From: Streptomyces sp. NBC_00576
GTDB taxonomy: Bacteria; Actinomycetota; Actinomycetes; Streptomycetales; Streptomycetaceae
Assembly (NCBI RefSeq): GCF_036345175.1
Contig: NZ_CP107780.1
Location: forward strand, 7,316,001-7,380,000
Direction of reading: 5' to 3'
Length of the DNA stretch: 64,000 nucleotides
Shown one piece after another: positions 25,100 to 34,522 of the stretch. Both the position numbers and the translations under genes were made by a program. The notes under the pieces were generated by a model. That model saw only the letters and a program-made list of their open reading frames with translations. It was not told where the DNA came from and made no database searches. How positions within the stretch are numbered: position 1 is the stretch's first letter; each line of letters starts with the position of its first letter.

Positions 25100-27412
25100 A
25101 TGACCTCTCGAAGAGCAGTGCTCGGCTCGGCGCTGGGCGGTACGACACTTGCCGCCCTGCCCCAGGTCGCCCAGGCAGCCCAACCCGCCCAGGCCGATCC
25201 CGCCGGTCCGGCAGGCGATGCCGCCGTGGCCGGCCGCCGCCCCTGGAAGCTTCGCAACCGCATGGACTCGGACGCGGCCTGGGCCGGCTTCCTGCGCAAG
25301 CAGGACCTGCTGTGGCGCAGAGTGCCCACGCTGTGGCACGAGGGCCCGTTCCTCGGGGACGGGCGGCTGGGCAGCATGATCTACAGGGAACCGGGCGCGA
25401 ACGCCATCCGCTTCACCGTCCAGCACGGCGAAGTCCAGGACCACCGCCCGGAGTTGGGGAGCGGCTGGGGCACCTGCAGGCTCCCCGTGGGACACCTGAC
25501 GCTGGACCCGGTCGGCACCATCACCGCGGTGGACTGGCGGCTGAGCCTGTGGAACGCCGAACTGACCGGCACGATCACCACGGACAAGGGCACCCTGACC
25601 CTCGCCGCCCTCATCCACGACGGCGTCCTAGCCGCCCGCGTCACGGCGGACGGCGACGAGGAGGTCCGCTGGACGTTCCACCCGGAGGAGGCGATCAGCC
25701 CCCGCAAGGTCAGCGAGGCCCCGCCGGCGGACTACGTCCCGAACCCACCGTGGACGACCCGGACCACCGGCGGTGTCGAGCAGGTCCTCCAGCCCCTGAC
25801 AGGCGGCGGCCAGACCGCGACGGCGTACCGCAAGTCGGGCGACACCCTCGTCCTCACCGTCGCGCACAGCCACCCGTCGGACACGCGGGCGGGGGAAGCC
25901 TCGCTCAGCAGAATCCGCCGAACCGCCGCCTCGTACACGGCCCTGCGCACCCCGCACACCCGTAACTGGCACGCGTACTACCGCAAGAGCTTCGTCTCGT
26001 TCCCCGACGAGCGGCTGCAGAGCTTCCACTGGATCCAGCTCTACAAGGTCGCGTCGGCGAGTGTCGCCGGCGGCCCGCCGATGGCCACCTGCGGCCCCTG
26101 GCTGGAGCCCACGCCCTGGCCGGCGGTGTGGTGGAACCTCAACGTCCAACTGGAGTACTGGCTCATCCACGGCTCCAACCACCTGGAACTCGACTCGCTG
26201 GCCACCACCCTCCGCCAGAACCAGGAACAACTGACCGCGAACGTGCCCGCCGCCTACCGCTCGGACAGTGCCGGAGTGGGCCGCAGCTCCGACATGTTCG
26301 CCAACCGGGGCGTCGGCAGGCCCGGCACCGGCGCCGAAGTGGGCGATCTGACCTGGGCCCTGCACAACGTGTGGCTGAGCTACCGCCACAGCATGGACGA
26401 CAAGCTGCTGCGGGACACCGTCTATCCCCTGCTCCGCCGGGCGATCAACTACTACCTGCACTTCCTCCAGCCAGGAGACGACGGCAGACTGCACCTCCCG
26501 TCGACCCTCTCCCCGGAGTACCCGGTCGTCCCCCCGCAGGACACCAACTACGACCTGTCGCTCATCCGTTGGGGCTGCACCGCACTCCTGGAGGCGACGG
26601 AACGCCTGGGCGTCGACGACCCCCTGGCACCCCGCTGGCAGGAGACCCTGGCCAGGCTGACGCCGTACCCCGTGGACGGCAACGGCTTCATGATCGGCGC
26701 GGACACCCCGTACGCGCAGTCCCACCGCCACTACTCCCACCTGCTGATGGTGTATCCGCTGTACCTGGTGAACTGGGACCAGCCGGAGCACCGCGAGCTG
26801 ATCGAGAAGTCGGTCGTCCGCTGGCACGCGCTGACCGGCGCCCACCGCGGCTACAGCTACACGGGCGCCGCGTCGCTGTACGCGATGATGGGCCGCGGCG
26901 ACACGTCACTGACCTACCTGAAGAAGTTCTTCGACCCGACCACGCGCTACCCGTGCCGGGCCAACACCCACTACACGGAGGCCGGTCCGGTCATCGAGAC
27001 CCCGCTGTCGGCCTCCCAGTCCCTGCACGACATGCTCTGCCAGAGCTGGGGCGGCGTCGTACGGGTTTTCCCGGCCGTCCCGTCCACCTGGCCGGACGTC
27101 ACCCTGCACGACTTCCGCACCCAGGGCGCGTTCCTGGTCAGCGCGGCCCGCACGGCCGGCGCCACCCGCTTCATCCGGATACGAAGCCTGGCCGGCGAAC
27201 CCCTGCGCCTGGCCCACGACCTGACCGGCGGTCCGCTGACGGCGGTACTGGACGACGGCACCCCGGCCCGCACGCACACATCGGAGGACGGCACCCTCAC
27301 GATCGACCTGGCCAAGGGCCGGGAGGTGCTGCTGTACGCGGGGGAGCGGCCCGACCTCGTGATCGGCCCGGTGCTTCTGGGGGAGCGGGGGGAGCCCTGG
27401 GGGCTGCCGTAG
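25100..27412 (+). CDS. Exported GH95-like glycoside hydrolase
   Basis: A 770-residue protein with a Tat signal (T-S-R-R-A-V-L-G). The mature part begins R-V-P-T-L-W-H-E-G-P-F-L-G-D-G-R-L-G-S-M-I-Y, a variant of the G-N-G-R-L-G-A-M motif of the GH95 N-terminal domain. It continues into an (alpha/alpha)6-like catalytic region (W-W-N-L-N-V-Q-L-E-Y-W, L-P-S-T-L-S-P-E-Y, H-R-H-Y-S-H-L-L, E-T-P-L-S-A-S-Q-S-L-H-D-M-L) and a C-terminal beta domain. GH95 members act on alpha-L-fucose or alpha-L-galactose linkages; specificity here is not established. ATG 25100 follows GGAGG. It is the last gene of the enzyme group. Confidence 0.68.
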   Translation: MTSRRAVLGSALGGTTLAALPQVAQAAQPAQADPAGPAGDAAVAGRRPWKLRNRMDSDAAWAGFLRKQDLLWRRVPTLWHEGPFLGDGRLGSMIYREPGANAIRFTVQHGEVQDHRPELGSGWGTCRLPVGHLTLDPVGTITAVDWRLSLWNAELTGTITTDKGTLTLAALIHDGVLAARVTADGDEEVRWTFHPEEAISPRKVSEAPPADYVPNPPWTTRTTGGVEQVLQPLTGGGQTATAYRKSGDTLVLTVAHSHPSDTRAGEASLSRIRRTAASYTALRTPHTRNWHAYYRKSFVSFPDERLQSFHWIQLYKVASASVAGGPPMATCGPWLEPTPWPAVWWNLNVQLEYWLIHGSNHLELDSLATTLRQNQEQLTANVPAAYRSDSAGVGRSSDMFANRGVGRPGTGAEVGDLTWALHNVWLSYRHSMDDKLLRDTVYPLLRRAINYYLHFLQPGDDGRLHLPSTLSPEYPVVPPQDTNYDLSLIRWGCTALLEATERLGVDDPLAPRWQETLARLTPYPVDGNGFMIGADTPYAQSHRHYSHLLMVYPLYLVNWDQPEHRELIEKSVVRWHALTGAHRGYSYTGAASLYAMMGRGDTSLTYLKKFFDPTTRYPCRANTHYTEAGPVIETPLSASQSLHDMLCQSWGGVVRVFPAVPSTWPDVTLHDFRTQGAFLVSAARTAGATRFIRIRSLAGEPLRLAHDLTGGPLTAVLDDGTPARTHTSEDGTLTIDLAKGREVLLYAGERPDLVIGPVLLGERGEPWGLP

Positions 27413-27532
27413 AGCCGTGCGGCATTCCTGCTGGGCGCGGCATTCCTTCCCGACTGGGCTACTTGCGCGTTGTCGTGACGGAATGGAAATCGAACTCTGA
27501 GCTGGATCTGAGCTAACTCTGCTCGGTTTTGT

Positions 27533-27557
27533 CTGTATTGGGCAAAAACTGATACAG
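27533..27557. promoter_or_regulatory. Inverted repeat upstream of the sigma factor gene
   Basis: CTGTAT (27533-27538) and ATACAG (27552-27557) are separated by 13 bases in an AT-richer stretch. Two copies of TCTGAGCT lie just before (about 27495-27513). The 27413-27657 gap has no gene. These are the only structured signals seen before the ECF sigma gene; no classical ECF promoter was recognised. Confidence 0.4.
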
Positions 27558-27657
27558 GAAAAATCGTCAGGATGTCAATAGCCTCGGAGTTCCGCCGCGA
27601 CTCAGTAAGCACGCGGTCCCCATGTCGCCCCACAGAGAGCGTCGTTGGAGCCAAACC

Positions 27658-28167
27658 ATGTCTCACGCTCGACCGTCCGGCTCTCCTCCCCCCACCGCTG
27701 AGCGCTACCGTGCCCGTCTGCTCCGCTACGTGTACCGATTCACCTCAGGAGACAGGCACCGCGCCGAGGACATCGTGCAGGAGACGATGTTGAGGGCCTG
27801 GCTCGCCGCCGACCTCGACCGGCACGACGAGGACCGCCGGATCGCCTGGCTCTACCGCGTCGCCCGCAATCTCGCGGTCGACGCCCACCGGCGCGACCGG
27901 GCCATCCCGGTCGGCGTGATTCCGGACGGAATGGTGCACCGGCCGGACAGTGCCGGCGACCTGGCCGACGGCGTCGCCACCCGCCAGGTCGTCCGGCTGG
28001 CCCTGGCGGGACTGTCGCCCGAGCACCGCGAGGTGCTGTTCCACATCCACTTACGCGACCACACCCGGGCGGAGGCCGCGCGGACCATCGGCGTCCCGCA
28101 GGGCACCGTCAAGTCCCGCAACCACTATGCCCTGTTGGCGCTACGAGACCAGATCCAGGCGGCATGA
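27658..28167 (+). CDS. ECF-family RNA polymerase sigma factor with a TTA codon
   Basis: A 169-residue sigma-70 family protein. Region 2 has L-L-R-Y-V-Y-R-F-T-S, then A-E-D-I-V-Q-E-T-M-L-R-A-W and R-I-A-W-L-Y-R-V-A-R-N-L-A-V-D. Region 4 has L-S-P-E-H-R-E-V-L, then T-R-A-E-A-A-R-T-I-G-V-P-Q-G-T-V-K-S-R. A TTA leucine codon (28051-28053, in I-H-L-R-D) points to bldA-dependent translation, so developmental timing is likely. ATG 27658 has TTGGAG seven bases upstream; ATG 27622 has none. Its stop overlaps the next start by ATGA. No anti-sigma gene is adjacent unless the next membrane protein plays that role. Confidence 0.88.
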   Translation: MSHARPSGSPPPTAERYRARLLRYVYRFTSGDRHRAEDIVQETMLRAWLAADLDRHDEDRRIAWLYRVARNLAVDAHRRDRAIPVGVIPDGMVHRPDSAGDLADGVATRQVVRLALAGLSPEHREVLFHIHLRDHTRAEAARTIGVPQGTVKSRNHYALLALRDQIQAA

Positions 28168-29435
28168 GGAACACCGACCCCTTCGTCTTCTTCCGGCAGC
28201 ACAGCGACACCATCTACCGGGTGCTCGGCATCGCCGGGGCGCTGCTGCTGGTCTTCCTGCTGCTGCGCGTGTGGGCGATGCGCTGGGGCGGCTGGCGCGC
28301 GGCCTGGGCGCGGCTGCGCCGTGAACTGGCCGTCACCCGTTACGCGTTCACCGCGCCTGTGCGGGCCTGGTACCGCCACCGGAGCAGTCTGCGGCTGCTC
28401 GTACGGCGGTTGGGTGCCCCCGAGACCTGGCGGGACGCCGAACGGGCCCTGGCCGCGGCCCGGTTGGCCGCCGCACCGGCCCGACCGTACGCCGCGCTGG
28501 TGGACTCCGACTCGGTCGCCGTGCTCCTCGCCGGGACCGAACTCCCGCAGCCCGACCCCGACGGGGTGTGGTGGACTGAGCCGGACGAACCGGAGCGCTG
28601 GCTCGTGGCCCGCGCGGACCTGCCCTCGGTGACACCGGAGGCGGCCGACATCCGCCCGATCATCGTCGCTGTCGGTGAGGTGGACCGGTCGGCGGCCTTC
28701 CTCGACTTGGCCGTCGGTCCGCCCGTGCTCTCCGTCACCGGGAACGACCGGGCGGCCACGGCCCTGGTCCAGGCGGTCGCCGCGCAGCTCGACGTACGGC
28801 TGCCGAGCCCGCTGGTCGTCGTCGCCGAGGGCGTGCACCAGAACTACCCGGGCCCTCCGGTGCGGTCCGCCTACCGGACCGCCCGGGAGACCCCGCCCCG
28901 GCTCGGTATCGCGCCCGTGCTGATCGCGGCCGAACTGCCGGACCCGCTGCCCCCGGAGTTCGCCGCCCCGCCCGGGGACGACCCCACGGTCCGGGCCGTG
29001 GTCCTGGGCCCCGGCCGGGGGTACGTCCGCTCGCTGCTGACCGACCGGCACGGCCGGGTGGCCGTCACCGGGACCCCGCTGCTGGCCCGCTGCGGCCCGC
29101 TGGGCAGCGCCGTGGCCAAGGTGCTGCCCTCGATCCCGCCCGTCCTACCGCCCGCCCCGGCCGCCGAGGCCTCGACGGGACTGGACGGCCGCCAGGCGCG
29201 CGACCTGTTCGAGGAGGAGGAGGGGGGCACTCCGACCGGGACCGGGGAAGGAGCGGCGATCGTCGCCCGCGCCACCTCCGGTACGGCCGCCACCACCTCC
29301 GTGACCTCCCTGCACGAGAGCGGCGAGGCTTCTCTCTCCGAGGCCCCCCGCCCCGGCGCCTCCCGCGCGGCCGATCCCCGCGGCCCGGTTTCCGCTCGGG
29401 CCACCGGCCCCGGCACCACGTCCACGCACAGCTGA
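28164..29435 (+). CDS. One-TM membrane protein of the type VII-like island, unknown function
   Basis: A 423-residue protein. A short N-terminus is followed by one hydrophobic segment (about residues 20-37) and then R/W-rich basic residues, which predicts N-out or N-in single-pass insertion with a large soluble domain of about 300 residues, ending in a Ser/Thr/Ala-rich disordered tail. No known fold was recognised. It is translationally coupled to the sigma factor (ATGA) and followed 23 bases later by the secretion ATPase. It could be a structural component of the secretion apparatus or a sigma-linked membrane regulator. Confidence 0.75.
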   Translation: MRNTDPFVFFRQHSDTIYRVLGIAGALLLVFLLLRVWAMRWGGWRAAWARLRRELAVTRYAFTAPVRAWYRHRSSLRLLVRRLGAPETWRDAERALAAARLAAAPARPYAALVDSDSVAVLLAGTELPQPDPDGVWWTEPDEPERWLVARADLPSVTPEAADIRPIIVAVGEVDRSAAFLDLAVGPPVLSVTGNDRAATALVQAVAAQLDVRLPSPLVVVAEGVHQNYPGPPVRSAYRTARETPPRLGIAPVLIAAELPDPLPPEFAAPPGDDPTVRAVVLGPGRGYVRSLLTDRHGRVAVTGTPLLARCGPLGSAVAKVLPSIPPVLPPAPAAEASTGLDGRQARDLFEEEEGGTPTGTGEGAAIVARATSGTAATTSVTSLHESGEASLSEAPRPGASRAADPRGPVSARATGPGTTSTHS

Positions 29436-29458
29436 CCCCCGCGCACGGTTGGACCCAA

Positions 29459-32400
29459 GTGAACCTCATCCTCACCACCGCCGACCCGGCCGGGCGCCGG
29501 GCGGACCATCTGCTCGACCTGCCCGAGGGAGCCACGGTCGGCGACCTCGGCGCCGCCCTGGAGGCGGGGCCGCTGTATCTGGGCGACCGGCTGCTCGGCC
29601 CCGATCTGCCCGTCGGCGCCAGCGGCATCCGGGAGGGTGTCGTGGTCGGCCTGGGCGCCCCGGTGCCGGCCGGCACCGCCACCCGCGCCTGGGAACCGCC
29701 GTCCTCCGACCCGGAGCTGGTGGAGATCCGGCATGTGGGCGGGCCCGGCGCGGGGCGGTCCTGGCGGCTGGGCCCGGGCAGTCACGAGGCCGGCACCAAC
29801 CGGGGGTGCGCCCTGCGGCTGGACGGCGGGGGCGCGCCCGAGCAGGGCGTGTGGATCACCGTCGGGACGGACGGCACGGTGACCTACCGGCTGCCCGAGG
29901 ACTCAGACCCGGCCCGCTGCGGGCTGCGCAGCCTGACCCCGCCGCCGCCCGTCGACCCGGAGACCGGGACTCCGCTGACCGCCGAGGAACCGGCGGGCCC
30001 GCAGGACGGCGGCCCCGGCGGGCACACCCCGCAGCCCGCCCGGCCGGGCCCCGACGGTCTGCCGCAACAGCCCCCGCCGCCCCCGGTCGGCTGGCTTCCG
30101 CCGCCGGACGACGGCTCGGAGGACTGGCCCGAATACGCCGATCTGTCGCTCGGCGACCATCTGCTGCGGCTCTGCCCGCTGTTCGACCCGGACGCGGCCG
30201 TCAACCCCTCGGCAGACGGCCTGGCCATCGAGTACAACCGGCCGCCGCGCATCGCCCCGCACCTGGACAGCGAGCAGATCCGGATGCAGGGTCCGCCCGG
30301 CGAACGCGGCTCACGGCCGTTCCCACTGCTGATGATGCTGATGCCGCTGGTCATGGGCCTCGTCATGATGAGCCTGTTCCGGTCCTTCTACTTCATCATC
30401 TTCATCTTCTTCACGCCGATGATGGCGGTCAGCAACTGGATCATGGGCCGCCGCACCGGGCGCAAGCAGCAGGAGGAGGCACTGCGCGTCTACCGGCTGC
30501 GCCGCGCCTCCCTGGAGCTGGAGATGCGCGACGCGACCGTGGCGGAACGGCAGTTGCGCAACATCACCTTCCCCGACCCGGCCACCGTCCTGCTCACCGC
30601 CACCGGCCCCGGCAGCCTGCTGTGGCAGCGCCGCCGCCGCGACCCCGACCACCTCACCCTCCGGCTCGGCACGGTCACCCGCCCGTCCCTCAAGCGCATC
30701 GACGACCAGGCCCGCGAGTCCAACCACCGCCAGGTGCACTGGCGTCTGGCCGACGTGCCGTTCGGCGTCGAGCTGGCCGACTTCGGGGTGGTGGGCCTGT
30801 CCGGGCCCGGCGACACCCCTCGTACGGTGGCCTGCTGGGCCGTCGCGCAGGCCGCGGTCCTGCACAGTCCCCGGGACCTGCGGATCGTCGTCCTCACCGA
30901 CGACGCGCACGCCGACGCCTGGAACTGGGTGCGCTGGCTGCCGCATCTGCGGCCCGACCGCGGCGGCTCGGTCATCTCGCTCGGCAACGACCCGGAGAGC
31001 ACCGCCCACCGCGTCAACGAACTGATCGCCGACATCCAGGCCAGGACGTCCGCCGCCACCTCCGCGCTGGGCCACACCCTGCTGCGCGAACCGGACATCC
31101 TCGTCGTCCTCGACGGGGCCCGGCGGCTGCGGGACGTGCCCGGCGTCGTCCAGGTCCTGACCAGCGGGCCCGGCGTGCGGATCTTCAGCCTGTGCGTGGA
31201 CGAGCGCGAACGGCTGCTGCCCGAGGAGTGCACCGCCGTCATCACGACCGAGGGCAACCGGCTGACCGTACGGGCGTCCGGAGTACCCTCCGTCGAGGAC
31301 GTCCGGGCCGACCTGGTCGGCGCCGACTGGTGCGAGGAGGTCGCCCGCGCGCTGGCGCCCGTACGGGACGTCACGGTCGACGGCGACTCCGGGCTGCCCT
31401 CCGACGTACGGCTGCTGCCACTGCTCGGCCAGGAACCGCCCGACCCTGCCGCAATCGCGGCGAGTTGGGCCCGCCGGCCCGCCTCCACCACGTTCACGCT
31501 CGGCGCCGGGTACGAGGGCGAACTCCGCCTCGACCTGGTCAGGGACGGGCCGCACGGGCTGATCGGCGGCACCACGGGATCCGGCAAGTCCGAACTGCTC
31601 CAGACCATGATCGCCTCGCTGGCCGCCGCCAACCGGCCCGACGAACTGGCCTTCGTGCTGGTCGACTACAAGGGCGGCAGCGCCTTCCGCGAGTGCGCCG
31701 AACTCCCGCACACCCTCGGCATGATCACCGACCTGGACGGCCATCTGGTGCAGCGGGCGCTTGCCTCGCTGGACGCCGAACTGCGCCGCCGTGAGCGCGT
31801 ACTGGCCGACGTCGAGGCCAAGGACCACCCCGAGTACCGAGCCAAGCGGGCCCGCGACCCGAAGCTGCCCGCGCTGCCCCGCCTGCTCCTGGTCATCGAC
31901 GAGTTCGCCACCCTTGTAAGGGAGTTGCCCGAGTTCGTGCCGGGTCTGATCAGCCTCGCCCAGCGCGGCCGCTCGCTCGGCCTGCACCTCGTGCTCGCCA
32001 CCCAGCGGCCCGGCGGCTCGGTCAGCAACGAGATCAAGGCCAACACCAACCTCCGGATCGCCCTGCGCGTGACCGACCGCTCCGAGAGCCAGGACATCAT
32101 CAACGCGCCGGAAGCGGCCAGCATCTCGCCCTCCACCCCCGGCCGCGCCCTCATCCGGCGCGGCGCCGGCGCCCCCACCCCGTTCCAGACGGCCTGGGTG
32201 GGCGCCGAGCGCGCCGGAGCCGTCGCCGCACCCGAGTCGGCGACTTCGTCCCGTCCCGTACGAGGTGTCGAGCTGACCTGGAACCGGCTGGGCCGCCCCG
32301 CCGAACTGGCCGCCGCGGAGGACGAGCACGACTTCGCCGAGTACGCCACCAGTGGCGAGGAACCCGTCACCGACCTGAGCGCCCTGGTCGAGGCCCTCGG

Positions 32401-34036
32401 CCGGGCCGCCGAACTCCTCGACGACTACAAGCCGCAGCGCAGCCCCTGGCTGCCCCCGCTGGCCGAGACCGTCCGCATGGAGTCCCTGCCGCCCTGTCCG
32501 CCGCCCGAGCCCGGTGGGCTGCCGCTGGTGCCGTACGCCCTCATGGACGTCCCACAGTTCCAGCAACAGCGGCTCGGCACGATCGACTTCGCGAGTTTCG
32601 GGCATCTCTACGTCATCGGCTCGCCCCGCTCCGGACGCACCCAGTTCCTGCGGACCGTCGCGGGCTCCGCCGCCCTCGTCATCCCCAGCTCCGATCTGCA
32701 CATCTACGGCATCGACGCGGCCGGCGGCGGCCTTGCCGCCCTGGAGTCGCTGCCGCATTGCGGCGCCGTCGTCTCACGGCACGACACGGAACGCCTGGAG
32801 CGGCTGATCTCCCGCCTGACCGCCGAGTTGACGATCCGTCAGCGTCTGGTGTCGCAGCACAGTGCCGCCGGCATCGGCGAACTGCGCGCCAAGCTTCCCA
32901 AGGACCGCCGCCCGGCCCATCTGCTGCTGTTCATCGACGGCTGGGACGCGCTCAGCGCGATGCTCGACGACTACGACGGGGGCCGGCTGCACTCCGAGGT
33001 CGTGCGGCTGCTGAGGGAGGGCGCGGCGACCGGCATCCATGTCATCGCCACCTCCGAGCGCATCCTGCTGGGCGGCCGGCTCGCCGCCCACAACGACAGC
33101 CGGTTCCTGCTCAAGCAGGCCGACCTCAGCGACTACAACGTCGCCGGAATGGGCCGCAGCAAGGTCCCGGCGCACATCCCGCCCGGCCGCGGCTGGCACG
33201 CCCCCAGCGGGGTCGAGGCGCAGATCGCGCTGCTGCCCACCGAGGAAGGCGTCGACCAGGGCGAGGCCCTGGCCGAGATCGGCCGCCGCACCACCGCCCG
33301 CGACTCCGCCCTCCCGGTCGTCCGCCGCCCCTTCCGCATCGAGGAACTCCCCTCCCTGATCGGCTTCCAGGAGGCTGCGGACCGCGTACCGGAGGCCGAG
33401 CGCCGTCCGCTGTGGGCCCTGTTGGGCATCGGCGGCGACGCGGCCGAACCCCTCGGCTTCGACTTCGCGGCCAGCGGCGGCTCCTTCATGGTCGCCGGGC
33501 CCCCGCGTTCGGGGCGCAGCACGACGCTCGCCTCCATGTGCGTGTCCCTGCTGATGGGCGGCACGGCACTCGTCGTCCTCGCGCCGCGCGACTCACAGCT
33601 GCGGCAGCTCGCCGCGCACGACCTCGCCCAGGTGATCACCGACCACGACCCGTCGGCGGACGCGGTCACCCAGGCCCTGCGCGCGGTCGCGGGCAAACCG
33701 GTGGTCGTGGTCGTGGACGACGCCGACCTCCTGCTGGCCTGCGGGGCCGACAAGGTGCTCCGGCAGGTCGCCACCTCGGGGCGCGACCGGCAGCAGGGCC
33801 TGCTCCTGGCCGGGCTGCCCGAGTCGATGAGCTCCCTCGGCTGGGTCGGCATCGCCCGCCGCTCGCGGCGCGGCATCCTGCTCGGGCCGAAGTCGATCGG
33901 CGAGGGCGACCTCATCGGCGTGCGGATCTCCTCCGAGCAGGTCCGTACACCGCTGGCCCCCGGCCGCGGCTGGACGGCGAGCGAGGCGGGCGCGCCGATC
34001 GCGGTCCAGGTGCCGCTCACCGTGCTGGACGGCTGA
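29459..34036 (+). CDS. eccC: Type VII secretion FtsK/SpoIIIE ATPase with N-terminal FHA-like domain (EssC/EccC)
   Basis: A 1525-residue motor protein. Residues 1-75 look like the EssC N-terminal/ubiquitin-like part. An FHA-like domain follows to about 160, then a Pro-rich linker and two adjacent membrane segments (about 289-327). Three FtsK-type ATPase modules come next. Module 1 has a full Walker A G-T-T-G-S-G-K-S (704-711) and Walker B V-I-D-E (812-815). Modules 2 (1054-1061) and 3 (1347-1354) have Arg instead of Lys in the P-loop (G-S-P-R-S-G-R-T and G-P-P-R-S-G-R-S) and lack a clean catalytic Glu, so only module 1 should be fully active. An FHA front end is typical of Firmicute EssC rather than mycobacterial EccC. 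Confidence 0.92.
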   Translation: MNLILTTADPAGRRADHLLDLPEGATVGDLGAALEAGPLYLGDRLLGPDLPVGASGIREGVVVGLGAPVPAGTATRAWEPPSSDPELVEIRHVGGPGAGRSWRLGPGSHEAGTNRGCALRLDGGGAPEQGVWITVGTDGTVTYRLPEDSDPARCGLRSLTPPPPVDPETGTPLTAEEPAGPQDGGPGGHTPQPARPGPDGLPQQPPPPPVGWLPPPDDGSEDWPEYADLSLGDHLLRLCPLFDPDAAVNPSADGLAIEYNRPPRIAPHLDSEQIRMQGPPGERGSRPFPLLMMLMPLVMGLVMMSLFRSFYFIIFIFFTPMMAVSNWIMGRRTGRKQQEEALRVYRLRRASLELEMRDATVAERQLRNITFPDPATVLLTATGPGSLLWQRRRRDPDHLTLRLGTVTRPSLKRIDDQARESNHRQVHWRLADVPFGVELADFGVVGLSGPGDTPRTVACWAVAQAAVLHSPRDLRIVVLTDDAHADAWNWVRWLPHLRPDRGGSVISLGNDPESTAHRVNELIADIQARTSAATSALGHTLLREPDILVVLDGARRLRDVPGVVQVLTSGPGVRIFSLCVDERERLLPEECTAVITTEGNRLTVRASGVPSVEDVRADLVGADWCEEVARALAPVRDVTVDGDSGLPSDVRLLPLLGQEPPDPAAIAASWARRPASTTFTLGAGYEGELRLDLVRDGPHGLIGGTTGSGKSELLQTMIASLAAANRPDELAFVLVDYKGGSAFRECAELPHTLGMITDLDGHLVQRALASLDAELRRRERVLADVEAKDHPEYRAKRARDPKLPALPRLLLVIDEFATLVRELPEFVPGLISLAQRGRSLGLHLVLATQRPGGSVSNEIKANTNLRIALRVTDRSESQDIINAPEAASISPSTPGRALIRRGAGAPTPFQTAWVGAERAGAVAAPESATSSRPVRGVELTWNRLGRPAELAAAEDEHDFAEYATSGEEPVTDLSALVEALGRAAELLDDYKPQRSPWLPPLAETVRMESLPPCPPPEPGGLPLVPYALMDVPQFQQQRLGTIDFASFGHLYVIGSPRSGRTQFLRTVAGSAALVIPSSDLHIYGIDAAGGGLAALESLPHCGAVVSRHDTERLERLISRLTAELTIRQRLVSQHSAAGIGELRAKLPKDRRPAHLLLFIDGWDALSAMLDDYDGGRLHSEVVRLLREGAATGIHVIATSERILLGGRLAAHNDSRFLLKQADLSDYNVAGMGRSKVPAHIPPGRGWHAPSGVEAQIALLPTEEGVDQGEALAEIGRRTTARDSALPVVRRPFRIEELPSLIGFQEAADRVPEAERRPLWALLGIGGDAAEPLGFDFAASGGSFMVAGPPRSGRSTTLASMCVSLLMGGTALVVLAPRDSQLRQLAAHDLAQVITDHDPSADAVTQALRAVAGKPVVVVVDDADLLLACGADKVLRQVATSGRDRQQGLLLAGLPESMSSLGWVGIARRSRRGILLGPKSIGEGDLIGVRISSEQVRTPLAPGRGWTASEAGAPIAVQVPLTVLDG

Positions 34037-34067
34037 GCCGCCCGGTCACCGCGGACGAGCAAGACGT

Positions 34068-34107
34068 AAGGGGGGTGGGGCCGCCGGACAGCGGCCCCAC
34101 CCCCCTT
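34068..34107. terminator. Strong bidirectional terminator
   Basis: AAGGGGGGTGGGGCCGC (34068-34084) and GCGGCCCCACCCCCCTT (34091-34107) pair perfectly over 17 bp with a 6-base loop, followed by TTAC. It lies between the convergent ATPase gene (ends 34036) and the ESAT-6-like gene (ends 34131) and can stop transcription from both sides. Confidence 0.9.
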
Positions 34108-34130
34108 TACGCGTAACTGGCCTTACCGGG

Positions 34131-34460
34131 TCAGGCTTTCGCCTCGTTCTGGGCCTTGAGGACCTCGTTGGCGATGTCCTGGTCGGACTCGGCGATCGAA
34201 TTGCCGATCTCCGTGAAGCTCTTGCCGTACTCCCCGATGTTGCTGGCCGAGGACTTCATCTGCTTGCTGAAGGCGTCGTACGCGTCCTTGAGCGCGGGGC
34301 TGGCCTTCTCGAAGACGAGGCCGTCCTGGAGCAGGCCGCTCACCGTCGTCTCCAGATTGGCCAGTTCGTTGGAGATGTCGGTGAGCTTGTTGCCCATGGT
34401 CGTGGCGGCCCGGGCGATCTCGTCGTAATCGAAAAGGACATCGGGATTTCCTGCTGCCAT
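34131..34460 (-). CDS. ESAT-6/WXG100-like small protein, distal
   Basis: A 109-residue protein, almost wholly predicted helical, with a central break and no signal peptide: the size and hairpin form of ESAT-6/WXG100 secretion substrates. It lacks the W-x-G turn; the equivalent position reads L-V-F-E-K-A-S-P-A-L, close to L-V-L-T-E-S-S-P-A-L in its neighbour. The two therefore belong to the same subfamily and could pair as a heterodimer. The end (D-I-A-N-E-V-L-K-A-Q) is a possible Y-x-x-x-D/E-like export signal only loosely. AGGAGG precedes ATG 34460. It is the last gene of a three-gene minus-strand operon. Confidence 0.85.
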   Translation of the reverse strand: MAAGNPDVLFDYDEIARAATTMGNKLTDISNELANLETTVSGLLQDGLVFEKASPALKDAYDAFSKQMKSSASNIGEYGKSFTEIGNSIAESDQDIANEVLKAQNEAKA

Positions 34461-34522
34461 CGTGTTCCTCCTGAGGGGTGACCGACTGCTCGGGCTACGG
34501 GGCTGGTGACGGGGTCAGAGGG

